From Lentilactobacillus parafarraginis DSM 18390 = JCM 14109 (GTDB lineage Bacteria; Bacillota; Bacilli; Lactobacillales; Lactobacillaceae), in the NCBI RefSeq assembly GCF_001435895.1, contig NZ_AZFZ01000014.1:1-55424 (forward strand): DNA of 55,424 nt. Reading direction: 5' to 3'. How positions within the stretch are numbered: position 1 is the stretch's first letter; every line of letters begins with the position of its first letter. Positions 16,085 to 24,033 of this stretch are shown in pieces. Both the position numbers and the translations under genes were made by a program. The notes under the pieces are model-generated. The model was given only the letters and a program-made list of their open reading frames with translations. It had not been told where the DNA came from and did not search any database.

Positions 16085-16300
16085 TACCTGTCAACCACTC
16101 CTGAATAAATTCAGGAGCTTGCGAGAATAACACCTCACGGTGTCATGACCGCAATTAGCTTAGATACAGCGATTGCCTGTCAGCAGGTCTTACGTGCTAA
16201 TTACCAAAGCCCTTAGCGTCCGTAGGTTGCCAGACGGACATGGTGATTATCGGGGTATGATGCCTTTTGCTAAGATATTCTGGGCGGCATTATGGTCACG
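16085..16300 (-). ncRNA. Putative omega/right-end RNA of TnpB
   Basis: TnpB proteins use a guide RNA transcribed from the 3' end of tnpB through the right end of the element. Here the minus strand from the tnpB 3' end to about 16085 contains several hairpins: GTCCGTC/TACGGAC near 16215-16240, CACC/GGTG near 16130-16140 and the terminal CTCCTGAAT hairpin. The guide would be the host sequence just beyond the right end. Location and function are inferred from the family. Confidence 0.45.
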
Positions 16301-17509
16301 AACGTGCTGCATCCGGCATGCAGGGCAAGTCCATGCACGATCAGCCAGCGTCAGTTTATGAGTGTCACGGCTCCCCATAATGAAACCACAGTCGTGGCAA
16401 GTTTGAGTGGTATTCCGAGGGTTCACGGTTTCGAACTTTTTTCCATATAAGGTCGCCTTATATGTCAGCATACCTAAGAATGTTCGCCAGCCAACATCAC
16501 TGATGCTCATTGCTAATGCGTGATTCCGCAACAGATTTTTACTACGCAACTCCTCCGCAACAACCAAATCGTGGTTCTTGATAAGTGTCGTTGAGACAAG
16601 ATGCAGAAAATTGCTGCGGCGATTGGCGACCTTGCGCTGAATATCGGCCACTATCCGACGTTGTTTTTGATAATTTTTGGCATTACGTAATTGTCGGTGT
16701 TCTTTCTTAGCCCGTAATGCTCGGCGCGATAACTTGCGTTGGGCTTTGGCTAATTTTCCTTTGACAGAACGATAGTACCTAGGATTGGCAACGACGTTGC
16801 CATTGGAATCAGTGAGGAAATTAGCCGTATTCAAATCAATTCCAATGGCCGTCTGCGACTTACTAACCGTTTGAATCACGAAAGAATGTTCCGAAGCCAA
16901 TTGCAGGGAAACGTAATACCGTTCTGTCGCGTCCATCGAAATTGTAACGGTCCCAATCCGAATCCCCTGTTTCCGAGCCAATAATTTTGCCGGCATTCCA
17001 CGAAAGCGTAGCCGACCAAGCTTGGGAACCTGAATATATTGGTGATCAAGGAGCCGGACACTCCCATTAATCATGTTAGGAGCCTTCACTTTTCCTGGAT
17101 ACAAACAGGAAGTTTGATATTTTTGCTCAGTTCGTTTTCGATGGAACACTGGGGTGCCCGACTGATGAACCTTGCGAAACATTTTCCAAGCGGCACGATA
17201 GTTTTTGATTGCATTGGCTTTCATCAAACTATCTAACACGTTGTCATTCAACCAGCCATGGATATTAGAGATTCCAGTTGCCGGATTTTTAAGGCGCTGT
17301 TCGAGGGTTTGAATGCGTTGTTGGACAATCCCAATTGGGATTTTAACCCGCTTTAACTGATATAGTTCGCGATTCATGCCGTTCATTTCGTTATAAATAA
17401 AGCGACTCGCGTCGCTGTTGCGTTTGATTAACCGCTTTTGCTCATTCGATGGGAAAATGCGGACTTTAACCCCATAATGGTACGGTAACTGCGCCATTGT
17501 CTGACCCAT
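16247..17509 (-). CDS. tnpB: RNA-guided endonuclease TnpB
   Basis: A 420-residue TnpB. The RuvC-like catalytic acids all seem present: Asp in GIDLNTANFL, Glu in VAEELRSKNLL and Asp in RDHNAAQNIL. A zinc ribbon is formed by CHDCGF and CPACRM. The N-terminal helix-turn-helix region (YHYGVKVRIFPSNEQKRLI...SRFIYNEM) is intact. The frame is open from 17575, but AGGAGG at 17521-17526 fits the ATG at 17509. The protein appears full length, so it could be active as an RNA-guided nuclease that helps keep the element in place. It is divergent from tnpA. Confidence 0.92.
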   Translation of the reverse strand: MGQTMAQLPYHYGVKVRIFPSNEQKRLIKRNSDASRFIYNEMNGMNRELYQLKRVKIPIGIVQQRIQTLEQRLKNPATGISNIHGWLNDNVLDSLMKANAIKNYRAAWKMFRKVHQSGTPVFHRKRTEQKYQTSCLYPGKVKAPNMINGSVRLLDHQYIQVPKLGRLRFRGMPAKLLARKQGIRIGTVTISMDATERYYVSLQLASEHSFVIQTVSKSQTAIGIDLNTANFLTDSNGNVVANPRYYRSVKGKLAKAQRKLSRRALRAKKEHRQLRNAKNYQKQRRIVADIQRKVANRRSNFLHLVSTTLIKNHDLVVAEELRSKNLLRNHALAMSISDVGWRTFLGMLTYKATLYGKKFETVNPRNTTQTCHDCGFIMGSRDTHKLTLADRAWTCPACRMQHVRDHNAAQNILAKGIIPR

Positions 17510-17607
17510 ATAGATTTCACCTCCTAAACATGTTACTCTAATGATAACATATGAGAAGATAGTTAGAGATAACATTGGCGATAAGTAGCCAGGAAGAAGG
17601 TTGTCAT

Positions 17608-18039
17608 ATGAGTAATAAAAAGCCGCATTTAGATGAAGCCATTTCCGAACGTAACTATGTTTACAATTTCCATTTTCATTTAATCTGGGTCACTAAATAT
17701 CGGCACCCGGTATTCACAGATCCCCAATTGATAAAAGACATGCAAGTGATCCTCCAGCGGATTGCTAATTTGAATGAGGTCATCATAGAACGCATGGAGG
17801 TGATGCCGGATCATGTTCACCTCCTCATCAGTTTTAAGCCTAAATACGCGCCAACCAATATTGTCAAAGCGTTTAAGGGTGGCTCTGCGCGTCTATTCTT
17901 CGAAAAGCATCCAGAAATAAAAGCCCAAAAATTTTGGGGTGGCCATTTATGGTCACATAGCTACTACATGAGTACGCTTGGCAATATGAGCAAAGAAGTT
18001 GTCGAACACTATATTGATGATCAACGTAACCAACGATGA
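17608..18039 (+). CDS. tnpA: IS200/IS605 transposase TnpA (Y1 HUH)
   Basis: A 143-residue single-strand transposase. The HUH motif is HVHLL (PDHVHLLI), and the likely catalytic tyrosine is in SHSYYMSTLG. The N-terminal NYVYNFHFHLIWVTKYR is a hallmark of the family. The frame is open from 17575, which would overlap tnpB's upstream region; the ATG at 17608 follows GGAAGAAGG and is the better start. All catalytic elements are present, so the element may still transpose by peel-and-paste through a single-stranded circle. Confidence 0.92.
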   Translation: MSNKKPHLDEAISERNYVYNFHFHLIWVTKYRHPVFTDPQLIKDMQVILQRIANLNEVIIERMEVMPDHVHLLISFKPKYAPTNIVKAFKGGSARLFFEKHPEIKAQKFWGGHLWSHSYYMSTLGNMSKEVVEHYIDDQRNQR

Positions 18040-18182
18040 CAACGCCTTTCGGCGTTGAATTTGGGCATTCATCTACCTGGTTAAAACCGGGAGATTTCTG
18101 CCAACCTTTTAATTAAACTCACCACTTGTCCGCACCCCCAAACCTACATTTTACGAGTGCCGTTTACAAGCGGTTAATAACT

Positions 18183-18211
18183 TTGCAAACAGTTCTCGGC
18201 TATTGGATAAT
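18183..18211 (+). promoter_or_regulatory. Promoter of the secreted paralogue pair
   Basis: TTGCAA (18183-18188) and GATAAT (18206-18211) have a 17-base spacer, 25 bases before the ATG at 18236. Confidence 0.5.
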
Positions 18212-18235
18212 ACGGTTATTGAAGGGAGATTTAAA

Positions 18236-19036
18236 ATGAATAAGAAGAGAATCAACGTACCAAAGCAAATAAAATTTTTAATGCTATTAATTCCTAGTCT
18301 GATCATTGGATTTATTGCTCAATCTTATCCCTCATACGCGAAGGAAGCATACACTCCTATTAAAACTAAGACTTATAAGAATGTTCCGTATCATTGGAAC
18401 GGTCAGAGTAGTCATGCGTACCTATGGAATGCGAACCTCACAAAACGACAACATCGTCTGGCTCACTGGCCAGTAACAACTTGGTACGTTTCAAAGTCGT
18501 TAAAAATGACTAATGGTCATAAAACCGGAATCTTTTATAAAGCAACTAACTCAAGAAAAACCATGAGCGGCTACATTTGGAAAGGTTACCTCACCAAGGG
18601 CGCCTTGACTAAGGGAACCTATCCAGCAGGCTTAATTGATTCAAAATTAAATCAATCATTAATCAGTTTGTTTCCAGGGACCATTCCGGATAAGCAGTTA
18701 CAACAAGTAGCGGAATACTATATTCATGCTGTCAATACTTACGAGCCGGGTGATACTTACTACGAATATGAAGGAAAAATCTTAGGCGCTGAGAAGCAAA
18801 AGAAAGCTAGTGGATTCTCCACGTACTCAGCAGTACCTGGTGCGTATAATCAGCTTCGACAGAATAAGGTCAGTTTTTTACAGTTTGAAAAAAATTGGCT
18901 TCAAAAGTATTTGAAGGCTGATCATAAAACATTTTCTGATTTTTCCGGTTGGTCGATTGGCGCATATGCATTTCCAAAGAATAGCATTTTTTATGGGATC
19001 ATTATGATTGCACTATTGCCACCAACGACTAAATAG
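18236..19036 (+). CDS. Secreted protein with SH3/GW-like module, paralogue 1
   Basis: A 266-residue exported protein. A signal peptide with a long hydrophobic stretch ends near SYPSYAKEA. Residues about 40-125 form an SH3/GW-like wall-binding module: aromatic-rich YLWNANLTKRQHRLAHWPVTTWYVSK followed by TGIFYKAT and SGYIWKGYLTKG. The C-terminal part (IDSKLNQSLISLFPGTIPDKQLQQVAEYYI) has no family that I recognise. GAAGGGAG precedes the ATG by about 8 bases; an upstream in-frame ATG at 18203 has no ribosome site. The next gene encodes a paralogue 24 bases downstream, so they are co-transcribed. A surface-associated role is likely; enzymatic activity is unknown. Confidence 0.65.
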   Translation: MNKKRINVPKQIKFLMLLIPSLIIGFIAQSYPSYAKEAYTPIKTKTYKNVPYHWNGQSSHAYLWNANLTKRQHRLAHWPVTTWYVSKSLKMTNGHKTGIFYKATNSRKTMSGYIWKGYLTKGALTKGTYPAGLIDSKLNQSLISLFPGTIPDKQLQQVAEYYIHAVNTYEPGDTYYEYEGKILGAEKQKKASGFSTYSAVPGAYNQLRQNKVSFLQFEKNWLQKYLKADHKTFSDFSGWSIGAYAFPKNSIFYGIIMIALLPPTTK

Positions 19037-19060
19037 CAAAAAGAAGGGTAGGCTCATTTT

Positions 19061-19888
19061 ATGAAAAAGCCACTATTAAAAATAGTTTTAGCGGGATTAG
19101 TGTTTTGTGGAGTACTAGCCGCTACATCAACTGTTCAAGCAAAGAAGCCTTACAGCTGGTCGGTAATGGACGGTCCACTAATGTACTATACCAAGCCAAA
19201 CGTTAAGGGGTATGTCTGGAATTATAGCCATACCAGAAAATTACATAACGTTAAAAACTATCGTTATACGAGTTGGCTGGTTACTAACGCTTCCACCAAA
19301 AGGATTAAAGGTAAAAGATCAATTTACTATCGGGTCTATTCTGCTAATAAGAAAGTTAAAGGGCTCGTTTGGAGCGGTTATCTTACAAAAGCAATTGCCA
19401 CGCCATTAGATAAGATTTCGAGTAATCAGCAGTATTTGAATTACATCAATTCCAACCCTAGCCAACGCTTAACTAAAGCCTTAATTAAACTATTTCCCAA
19501 TAGCCCCGTTGACATCAGCTTATCGCGTTCAATTGATAATATCACGGCAACCGCGCCCATTAAAAATCAGAATTTTACCGACTTTATTGCAATTAGTGAT
19601 CTTAAGGATCCTAACAATCCAAATCCGCATCAAGATGGTCGTATTGACAGTTATCTCTACTACAGTTATGGCCAGGCGATTACCCCACGGATTAAACGGA
19701 TAACTGAAATTCTTAACGCGAATGGCTATAATGCCAGCAAACGTGCATCGATGATGAACTATTCCCTTGGCGTTGACGTTGTGGATGGCGCCTTATATGG
19801 GACGCCAACTAATTCGCCATATCCGCAACATGATGATCAGACAACCCGATTAGTTTATGAAATATATCTTGCGAAAAATAAAGGATGA
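19061..19888 (+). CDS. Secreted protein with SH3/GW-like module, paralogue 2
   Basis: A 275-residue exported protein, co-transcribed with its paralogue. Signal peptide about residues 1-28 (KKPLLKIVLAG...TSTVQA). The same module follows: VKGYVWNYSHTRKLHNVKNYRYTSWLV, then SIYYRVYS and KGLVWSGYLTKA. The C-terminal region starts with the shared QRLTKALIKLFPNSPVD pattern (RLTKALIKLFP against QSLISLFPG) but then diverges, with an Asp/Asn/Pro-rich stretch that may bind metal. AAGAAGGG precedes the ATG. A strong hairpin at 19910-19961 follows the stop. The function is unknown. Confidence 0.65.
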   Translation: MKKPLLKIVLAGLVFCGVLAATSTVQAKKPYSWSVMDGPLMYYTKPNVKGYVWNYSHTRKLHNVKNYRYTSWLVTNASTKRIKGKRSIYYRVYSANKKVKGLVWSGYLTKAIATPLDKISSNQQYLNYINSNPSQRLTKALIKLFPNSPVDISLSRSIDNITATAPIKNQNFTDFIAISDLKDPNNPNPHQDGRIDSYLYYSYGQAITPRIKRITEILNANGYNASKRASMMNYSLGVDVVDGALYGTPTNSPYPQHDDQTTRLVYEIYLAKNKG

Positions 19889-19909
19889 AAAAGTACCGGC
19901 AACGGCAGT

Positions 19910-19961
19910 GAAGAGCCCTACAATTGTTAGACAAGTAAGTCTAATGATTGTAGGGCTCTTC
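19910..19961. terminator. Long perfect hairpin between convergent genes
   Basis: GAAGAGCCCTACAAT pairs exactly with ATTGTAGGGCTCTTC, and inside them TTAGAC pairs with GTCTAA. It lies between the secreted paralogue and the convergent histidine kinase. There is no T run, so it may be a transcription barrier or 3' stabiliser rather than a standard terminator. Confidence 0.6.
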
Positions 19962-19987
19962 AAACATCAGTTGGTTGCTCAGTGTCC

Positions 19988-20890
19988 TTACCTATCGTTG
20001 GTCAACTGTCGATATCGGAAAGTGATGGTCGATGTGAAAGTGTCGTCTTGGCTTGTGACGTGCAATTGCCCGCCTAATGTGGTGACCAATGAACGGACAA
20101 TGTCTAACCCCAGACCAGTGCTGCGACGATCTGATTGGGTGTCCTGGGTGTAAAATCGGTCAGTTAATTGGGCCGTTTCGTTGGCTGCTTGTAAGGTGTG
20201 GTTACGAAAAATAATTTCAAAGTGTTCAACATCCTTATCCCGCAATGTAATTTCGGCATCTGTGTGCCCATATTTAAGTAAATTACTAATCAGATTTTGA
20301 AAGGCCCTCTCAAGTAAGGTCTTGTCCGTTCGAATCTCGACTCCCGGTTGAATATGGATCGCCATGTGCAGTCCCTTGGCGGTTAATTCGTCGTAATAAT
20401 TGAACAATGTTTTTTCTAAGACTTTCGACACGTCAACCTTTGAGATTGATAACTGAGAATTCTTTTCTTGCAACAGATTAAAGTCCATCAGGTAATGCAG
20501 ATAGTAGTTTATTTCTAATAGATTATTCTCAATCCGTTGGTACCGCGCCTGATTCTGATCACCATCGTGGTTTTTTGATAACAACTGAATGTAGCCAATT
20601 GCCACGGTCAAAGGCGTCTTGATGTCATGCGTCAAATTCGTCAGCATCTGCTTAATTTGACGTTCCTGTTCAATTCTTTTAATGCGGGCCTGGTGCGTTT
20701 TAGACAGGCTTTCATTGATTGACTTGGCCAATTTGTTAAAGGGCGGCCAGTTCGTGTTGGTCGTTACTTCAATGTTTGTTTCGTGCGTGTTGATGTATGC
20801 CAATTCACGATTAATCCGCCTGATTTCGAGGCCCATCAAGCCGATAATCATCACCAATACGATACATAAAACTGTTAATCCAATTACCAT
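19988..20890 (-). CDS. Sensor histidine kinase (antimicrobial-peptide type)
   Basis: A 300-residue kinase with one N-terminal membrane segment (about residues 2-22), no extracellular domain, and a short HAMP-like linker. The H-box is LTHDIKTPLT with the phosphoacceptor near His88; the N-box region is RAFQNLISNLLKYG and the G-box GLGLDIVRSL. Kinases without a sensor domain that sit next to ABC exporters often respond to lantibiotics or bacitracin through the transporter. I start at the ATG at 20890, preceded by GGAGTG, rather than at 20932 within the regulator gene. It lies 14 bases after the response-regulator gene in the same operon. Confidence 0.88.
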   Translation of the reverse strand: MVIGLTVLCIVLVMIIGLMGLEIRRINRELAYINTHETNIEVTTNTNWPPFNKLAKSINESLSKTHQARIKRIEQERQIKQMLTNLTHDIKTPLTVAIGYIQLLSKNHDGDQNQARYQRIENNLLEINYYLHYLMDFNLLQEKNSQLSISKVDVSKVLEKTLFNYYDELTAKGLHMAIHIQPGVEIRTDKTLLERAFQNLISNLLKYGHTDAEITLRDKDVEHFEIIFRNHTLQAANETAQLTDRFYTQDTQSDRRSTGLGLDIVRSLVTTLGGQLHVTSQDDTFTSTITFRYRQLTNDR

Positions 20891-20904
20891 CTCGTCACTC
20901 CTCA

Positions 20905-21585
20905 CTAGGCAAACCGCACGCCAATGCCCCAAATTGAAATAATATATTTATTCGTCGTTCCAGCAAGATCATTAATCTTATTTCGGAGGTTACTAATATG
21001 AACGTTTAATGTGTTTTCCGCATTCAGATACGGTTCACCCCAGACCGTTTCGTATAGACTTTCCTTGGTAAAGACCTGCTTAGGATGGGCAATCAGGATT
21101 TGAAGAATTGCAAATTCTTTTTTGGGTAAACTTAATTGATTTCCGTCAACGATTACTTGGTGAGTCGCCGAATCCAATGAAATATGTTCGTATGTTAATT
21201 GAGCGGACCGTTCAACGGTGGGCGTTCGCTGACGGAGTTGAACCGCCACTCTGGCAAGCAGCTCGTCAATGTCGAACGGTTTAGTAAGATAGTCATTGGC
21301 GCCATCCTTCAATAACGCCACCACCCGTTGCTTATCTTGGATTGCGGTTAACACCAAGACGGGCACATTCGCTGTTTTGCGAATTGTCTTCAGGACACTC
21401 TCACCAGTCACTTTAGGTAACATCAAATCCAGAATAACCAAATCCGGTTGTTCCGAGTGAAATTTGGCAAGCGCACTCACGCCATCAACAGCCTCAACCA
21501 CCTGATAGTTATCTGATAAAACGTCGTGCAGCAAATCCCGAACATCTTGATGATCTTCAACCACTAAGATTTTTGCGGTTACCAT
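20905..21585 (-). CDS. OmpR-family response regulator
   Basis: A 226-residue two-domain regulator. The receiver domain (about 1-115) has acidic residues in VVEDHQD, the phosphoacceptor Asp53 in VILDLMLPKV and the conserved Lys in DYLTKPFD. The C-terminal winged helix (about 130-226) contains LSLPKKEFAILQILIAHPKQVFTKE and VHISNLRNKI. GAAGGGA precedes the ATG. It heads the operon with the kinase and is divergent from the ABC transporter at 21725, which it very likely controls. Confidence 0.92.
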   Translation of the reverse strand: MVTAKILVVEDHQDVRDLLHDVLSDNYQVVEAVDGVSALAKFHSEQPDLVILDLMLPKVTGESVLKTIRKTANVPVLVLTAIQDKQRVVALLKDGANDYLTKPFDIDELLARVAVQLRQRTPTVERSAQLTYEHISLDSATHQVIVDGNQLSLPKKEFAILQILIAHPKQVFTKESLYETVWGEPYLNAENTLNVHISNLRNKINDLAGTTNKYIISIWGIGVRFA

Positions 21586-21612
21586 GTCGTCATTCCCTTC
21601 GTGTCATGATTA

Positions 21613-21672
21613 ATTTTAACCTTAATCTACTCACAGAACAATTTAGGATTAATTAAGGTTTTGTTATGCTAG
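21613..21672. promoter_or_regulatory. Divergent control region of regulator and ABC transporter
   Basis: TTAACCTTAATC (about 21617-21628) and GATTAATTAAGGTT (about 21649-21662) form inverted half-sites in the gap between the response-regulator and ABC genes. TATGCT follows near 21665 as a possible -10 for the ABC genes. They are candidate response-regulator sites; the call is inference. Confidence 0.4.
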
Positions 21673-21724
21673 GAATTAAGAAGTCCCCTTTATGATTGAG
21701 TTATCAACCAAGGAGGCATTTATC

Positions 21725-22648
21725 ATGACCGAAACAATTTTGGATTTTAACAACGTCAGCAAAAAATTCGGCAGGTTCCAAGCCCTTGATTCAGTCTCAT
21801 TTGAAATTAAGCGCGGTGACGTCTACGGCTTAATCGGTGAAAATGGCGCCGGCAAAACCACCATTATGAAATTAATTACAAAGCTATCACCCCTTCGCCA
21901 CGGATCCATTTCTCTTTTTGGCGAAACCACTGGCCATTACCAACAAGCTCTAAAACGCACCGGAGCAATGATCGAATCACCAGCGGCATTTGGCAATTTG
22001 ACGGTCGATCAGAATCTCAAAGTCATCGCCAAACAGAATGGGATTCAATCAAAAAATGCAATTGACGACGCCATTTCCTTTGTGGGCTTGGAGAAAAAGC
22101 GAAAGACAAAGGCAAAACATCTATCACTTGGCCAGCGGCAACGGTTAGGATTAGCATTTGCCATCCTTCCCCACCCCGACTTCTTAATTCTTGACGAACC
22201 CATTAACGGACTGGACCCATCGGGAATCATTGAAATTCGAAAGCTTCTCTATAAGCTCAATCATGAGCGCCAAACCACGATCCTTATTTCCAGCCATATT
22301 TTAAGTGAACTCTACCAAGTTTCAACAAAGTTCGGCTTCATTCACCACGGCAAATTTATTAAGCAGCTGACCAAGGCCGAGCTGGATAAAGAAAAGCAGT
22401 CCGGCATTCGCTTGGAAGTTAACGACGTTGCCAAAGCAGCAGAGGTGTTGGATAACGCGAAAATCAAACCATTTTCGGTATCAAATAACCACAGCATCTT
22501 TGTCCAAACCAATCAGTTGGATACCGGTAAGCTCAGCCAACTTTTGATTATGAATGGCGTTGAGTTAAACGGCATGACCAAGCAGGAAGGCTCATTAGAG
22601 CAATATTACACGACGTTGCTTAAACAAACAGATGAGGGTGAAAAATAA
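21725..22648 (+). CDS. ABC transporter ATP-binding protein (lantibiotic/bacitracin type)
   Basis: A 307-residue ATPase. Walker A GENGAGKTT, signature LSLGQRQRLGLAFAI, Walker B FLILDEP with INGLDPSG, and switch histidine in ISSHILSELYQ. The layout is that of lantibiotic immunity and bacitracin export ATPases. The ATG at 21725 is preceded by AAGGAGG, a better match than the ATG at 21692. Its TAA overlaps the ATG of the permease by one base. The divergent two-component system suggests inducible resistance to a cell-envelope antimicrobial. Confidence 0.88.
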   Translation: MTETILDFNNVSKKFGRFQALDSVSFEIKRGDVYGLIGENGAGKTTIMKLITKLSPLRHGSISLFGETTGHYQQALKRTGAMIESPAAFGNLTVDQNLKVIAKQNGIQSKNAIDDAISFVGLEKKRKTKAKHLSLGQRQRLGLAFAILPHPDFLILDEPINGLDPSGIIEIRKLLYKLNHERQTTILISSHILSELYQVSTKFGFIHHGKFIKQLTKAELDKEKQSGIRLEVNDVAKAAEVLDNAKIKPFSVSNNHSIFVQTNQLDTGKLSQLLIMNGVELNGMTKQEGSLEQYYTTLLKQTDEGEK

Positions 22649-23418
22649 TGATTAATCAAATAAGAGCAGACATGTACCGTTTAACACACTCATGGGGCTT
22701 CTATATCACATTAGGGTTGGTCGTCGCTTATAGTTTCCTCATTACCAAGTCAAAGTCGGTTGGCGGGATCATGGTCAACGGAAACCAAGACGCGTTGACC
22801 CGGTTATCACGAGAAAATTGGACGGCCCTTGATGGAATTCGGGGAACAACAATGTCCTCAAGCGTGCTTATGTACGTGTTAATCGGTTTATTTGTGATCA
22901 TCATTGGTTACGAATTCAGCCAGCAAACTTACAAAAATACCCTCATCTCCGGAATTTCCAGATTCCAATTTATCACCGCCAAGTACGTGATGCTGCTAAT
23001 CAGTATTTTAATCACGATTGCCGCTTACTTCGCTACGGTGATCGCCGTTAGCTTGATACTCGGTCGCCATGTCGGGACATCTTGGGCGCACTTAATGAGC
23101 ACAACAGGCATTACCACTATCGCCGTTGCCTTCTTCATCAGCATTGTTTTTAGCATTGCCATTTTAACGTTGATCGTAACCAATTCGGTCGTCATCAGTT
23201 CAATTCTGATTGTCATTTTTCCACTCGCAGTGGCAACAATCCATATCTTCGCCGACTGGAATTGGTTAAAGTACATTGATTTCTTCGGCGTTAGCAACGA
23301 TGTGAGTTTAGGAAAACTAACAATTTCACAATTTGGCCCCTATTTATTAACTTGCGCCATTATTTTGGTTGTTTGTATTGGCGTGTCGTTGTTAACGATT
23401 CGGGAAAAAGAGTTGTAA
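22648..23418 (+). CDS. ABC transporter permease (ABC-2 type)
   Basis: A 256-residue membrane protein with six hydrophobic segments: one near residues 15-33, a pair near 70-125, one near 150-178 and two more before the C-terminus LTIREKELxx. The family hallmark is the TMSSSVLMYVLIGLFVIIIGYEFSQQTYKNTLISG stretch, given here in part: GYEFSQQTYKN. One base of overlap with the ATPase gene shows coupling. It would form the membrane channel of the resistance or immunity exporter controlled by the neighbouring two-component system. Confidence 0.85.
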   Translation: MINQIRADMYRLTHSWGFYITLGLVVAYSFLITKSKSVGGIMVNGNQDALTRLSRENWTALDGIRGTTMSSSVLMYVLIGLFVIIIGYEFSQQTYKNTLISGISRFQFITAKYVMLLISILITIAAYFATVIAVSLILGRHVGTSWAHLMSTTGITTIAVAFFISIVFSIAILTLIVTNSVVISSILIVIFPLAVATIHIFADWNWLKYIDFFGVSNDVSLGKLTISQFGPYLLTCAIILVVCIGVSLLTIREKEL

Positions 23419-23440
23419 TCGGAAACGAAGGACTTTCATT

Positions 23441-23641
23441 ATGAAGAAAATTAGTATTATGCTAGCAATCATACTGTGGATAATCACTGCTGCGATATTT
23501 ATTGAACGCTTTACTGAACGTCGGTTACTAACGTTAATTCCAATTATTGCCCATAATCAAATTCACGGCGTCTTTGGTTGGGTCTTAGTGCTTTCAATCA
23601 TCTTTACAATTATTCCCATTATGATGCCGCAGAAAAAATAA
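23441..23641 (+). CDS. Small membrane protein of the ABC operon
   Basis: A 66-residue protein with two hydrophobic segments, near residues 5-22 and 44-62, joined by a short basic and amphipathic stretch. It starts 22 bases after the permease stop and is followed by a terminator at 23677, so it is the last gene of the resistance operon. Small accessory membrane proteins are found in some bacitracin and lantibiotic exporters, but I do not recognise a named family. Confidence 0.65.
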   Translation: MKKISIMLAIILWIITAAIFIERFTERRLLTLIPIIAHNQIHGVFGWVLVLSIIFTIIPIMMPQKK

Positions 23642-23676
23642 TTCCGATCATCGAATCCGATATTACAATCAAGTTT

Positions 23677-23722
23677 AAAAATGGGATTGGCGTATTAAAT
23701 GCGTCAATCCCATTTTGTTTTG
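23677..23722. terminator. Intrinsic terminator of the ABC operon
   Basis: AAAATGGGATTGGCG pairs with CGTCAATCCCATTTT, with a short loop and a T-rich 3' flank. It separates the operon from the inverted structured repeats to its right. Confidence 0.85.
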
Positions 23723-23762
23723 CGTATGATATTAGGAAGCTAAGATTGCGGTTTCCCGGTGA

Positions 23763-24033
23763 CTTTCCTGCTACATTGTGGAAACGTGCTCCGAAGTCCG
23801 CGTTGAAAACGCTGGCGAGTCCCTTTAGGGGCGACGCAACTGACACTAACGTCTAAGAAAAAGCTAGCAAAAATCCATACCCGGGATTTCCGCTAGCTTT
23901 CCTGCTACATTGTGGAAACGTGCTCCGACGACCCAGGCACTAACGTCTAAGGGCAAAGAAGCAAAAACCCAAAACCGGGGTTTCCACTTCTTTGCCCTTA
24001 GACACCGTGCCTACCGGGTCTCGTCGCACTCTA
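23763..24033 (-). repeat. Stop-codon-linked structured repeat, copy B (two units)
   Basis: On the minus strand it begins at the uspA TAG (24033-24031) with AGTGCGACGA. Unit 1 has the long hairpin with perfect 17-base arms GTCTAAGGGCAAAGAAG and CTTCTTTGCCCTTAGAC, then jumps directly to the tail GGAGCACGTTTCCAC plus AATGTAGCAGGA. Unit 2 repeats the pattern with different arms (AAGCTAGC and GCTAGCTT), the GCCCCTAAAGGG hairpin, the GCGTT/AACGC hairpin and the same tail. Both ends are related to copies A and C. Confidence 0.8.

Larger units (their letters stand above)
16040..18115 (-). mobile_element. IS200/IS605-family insertion sequence (IS605 type)
   Basis: An intact-looking element with divergent tnpB (minus) and tnpA (plus). 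The tnpB-side end has the hairpin CTCCTGAAT/ATTCAGGAG at about 16097-16116. The tnpA-side end has AACGCC/GGCGTT at 18043-18058 and a CCTGGTT/AACCGGG hairpin at about 18076-18092. On the minus strand both ends carry a similar stretch, GGTTGGCAG near 18100 and GGTTGACAG near 16090. Such elements have no terminal inverted repeats or target duplication, so exact ends are not resolved; the limits given are approximate. Confidence 0.75.
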
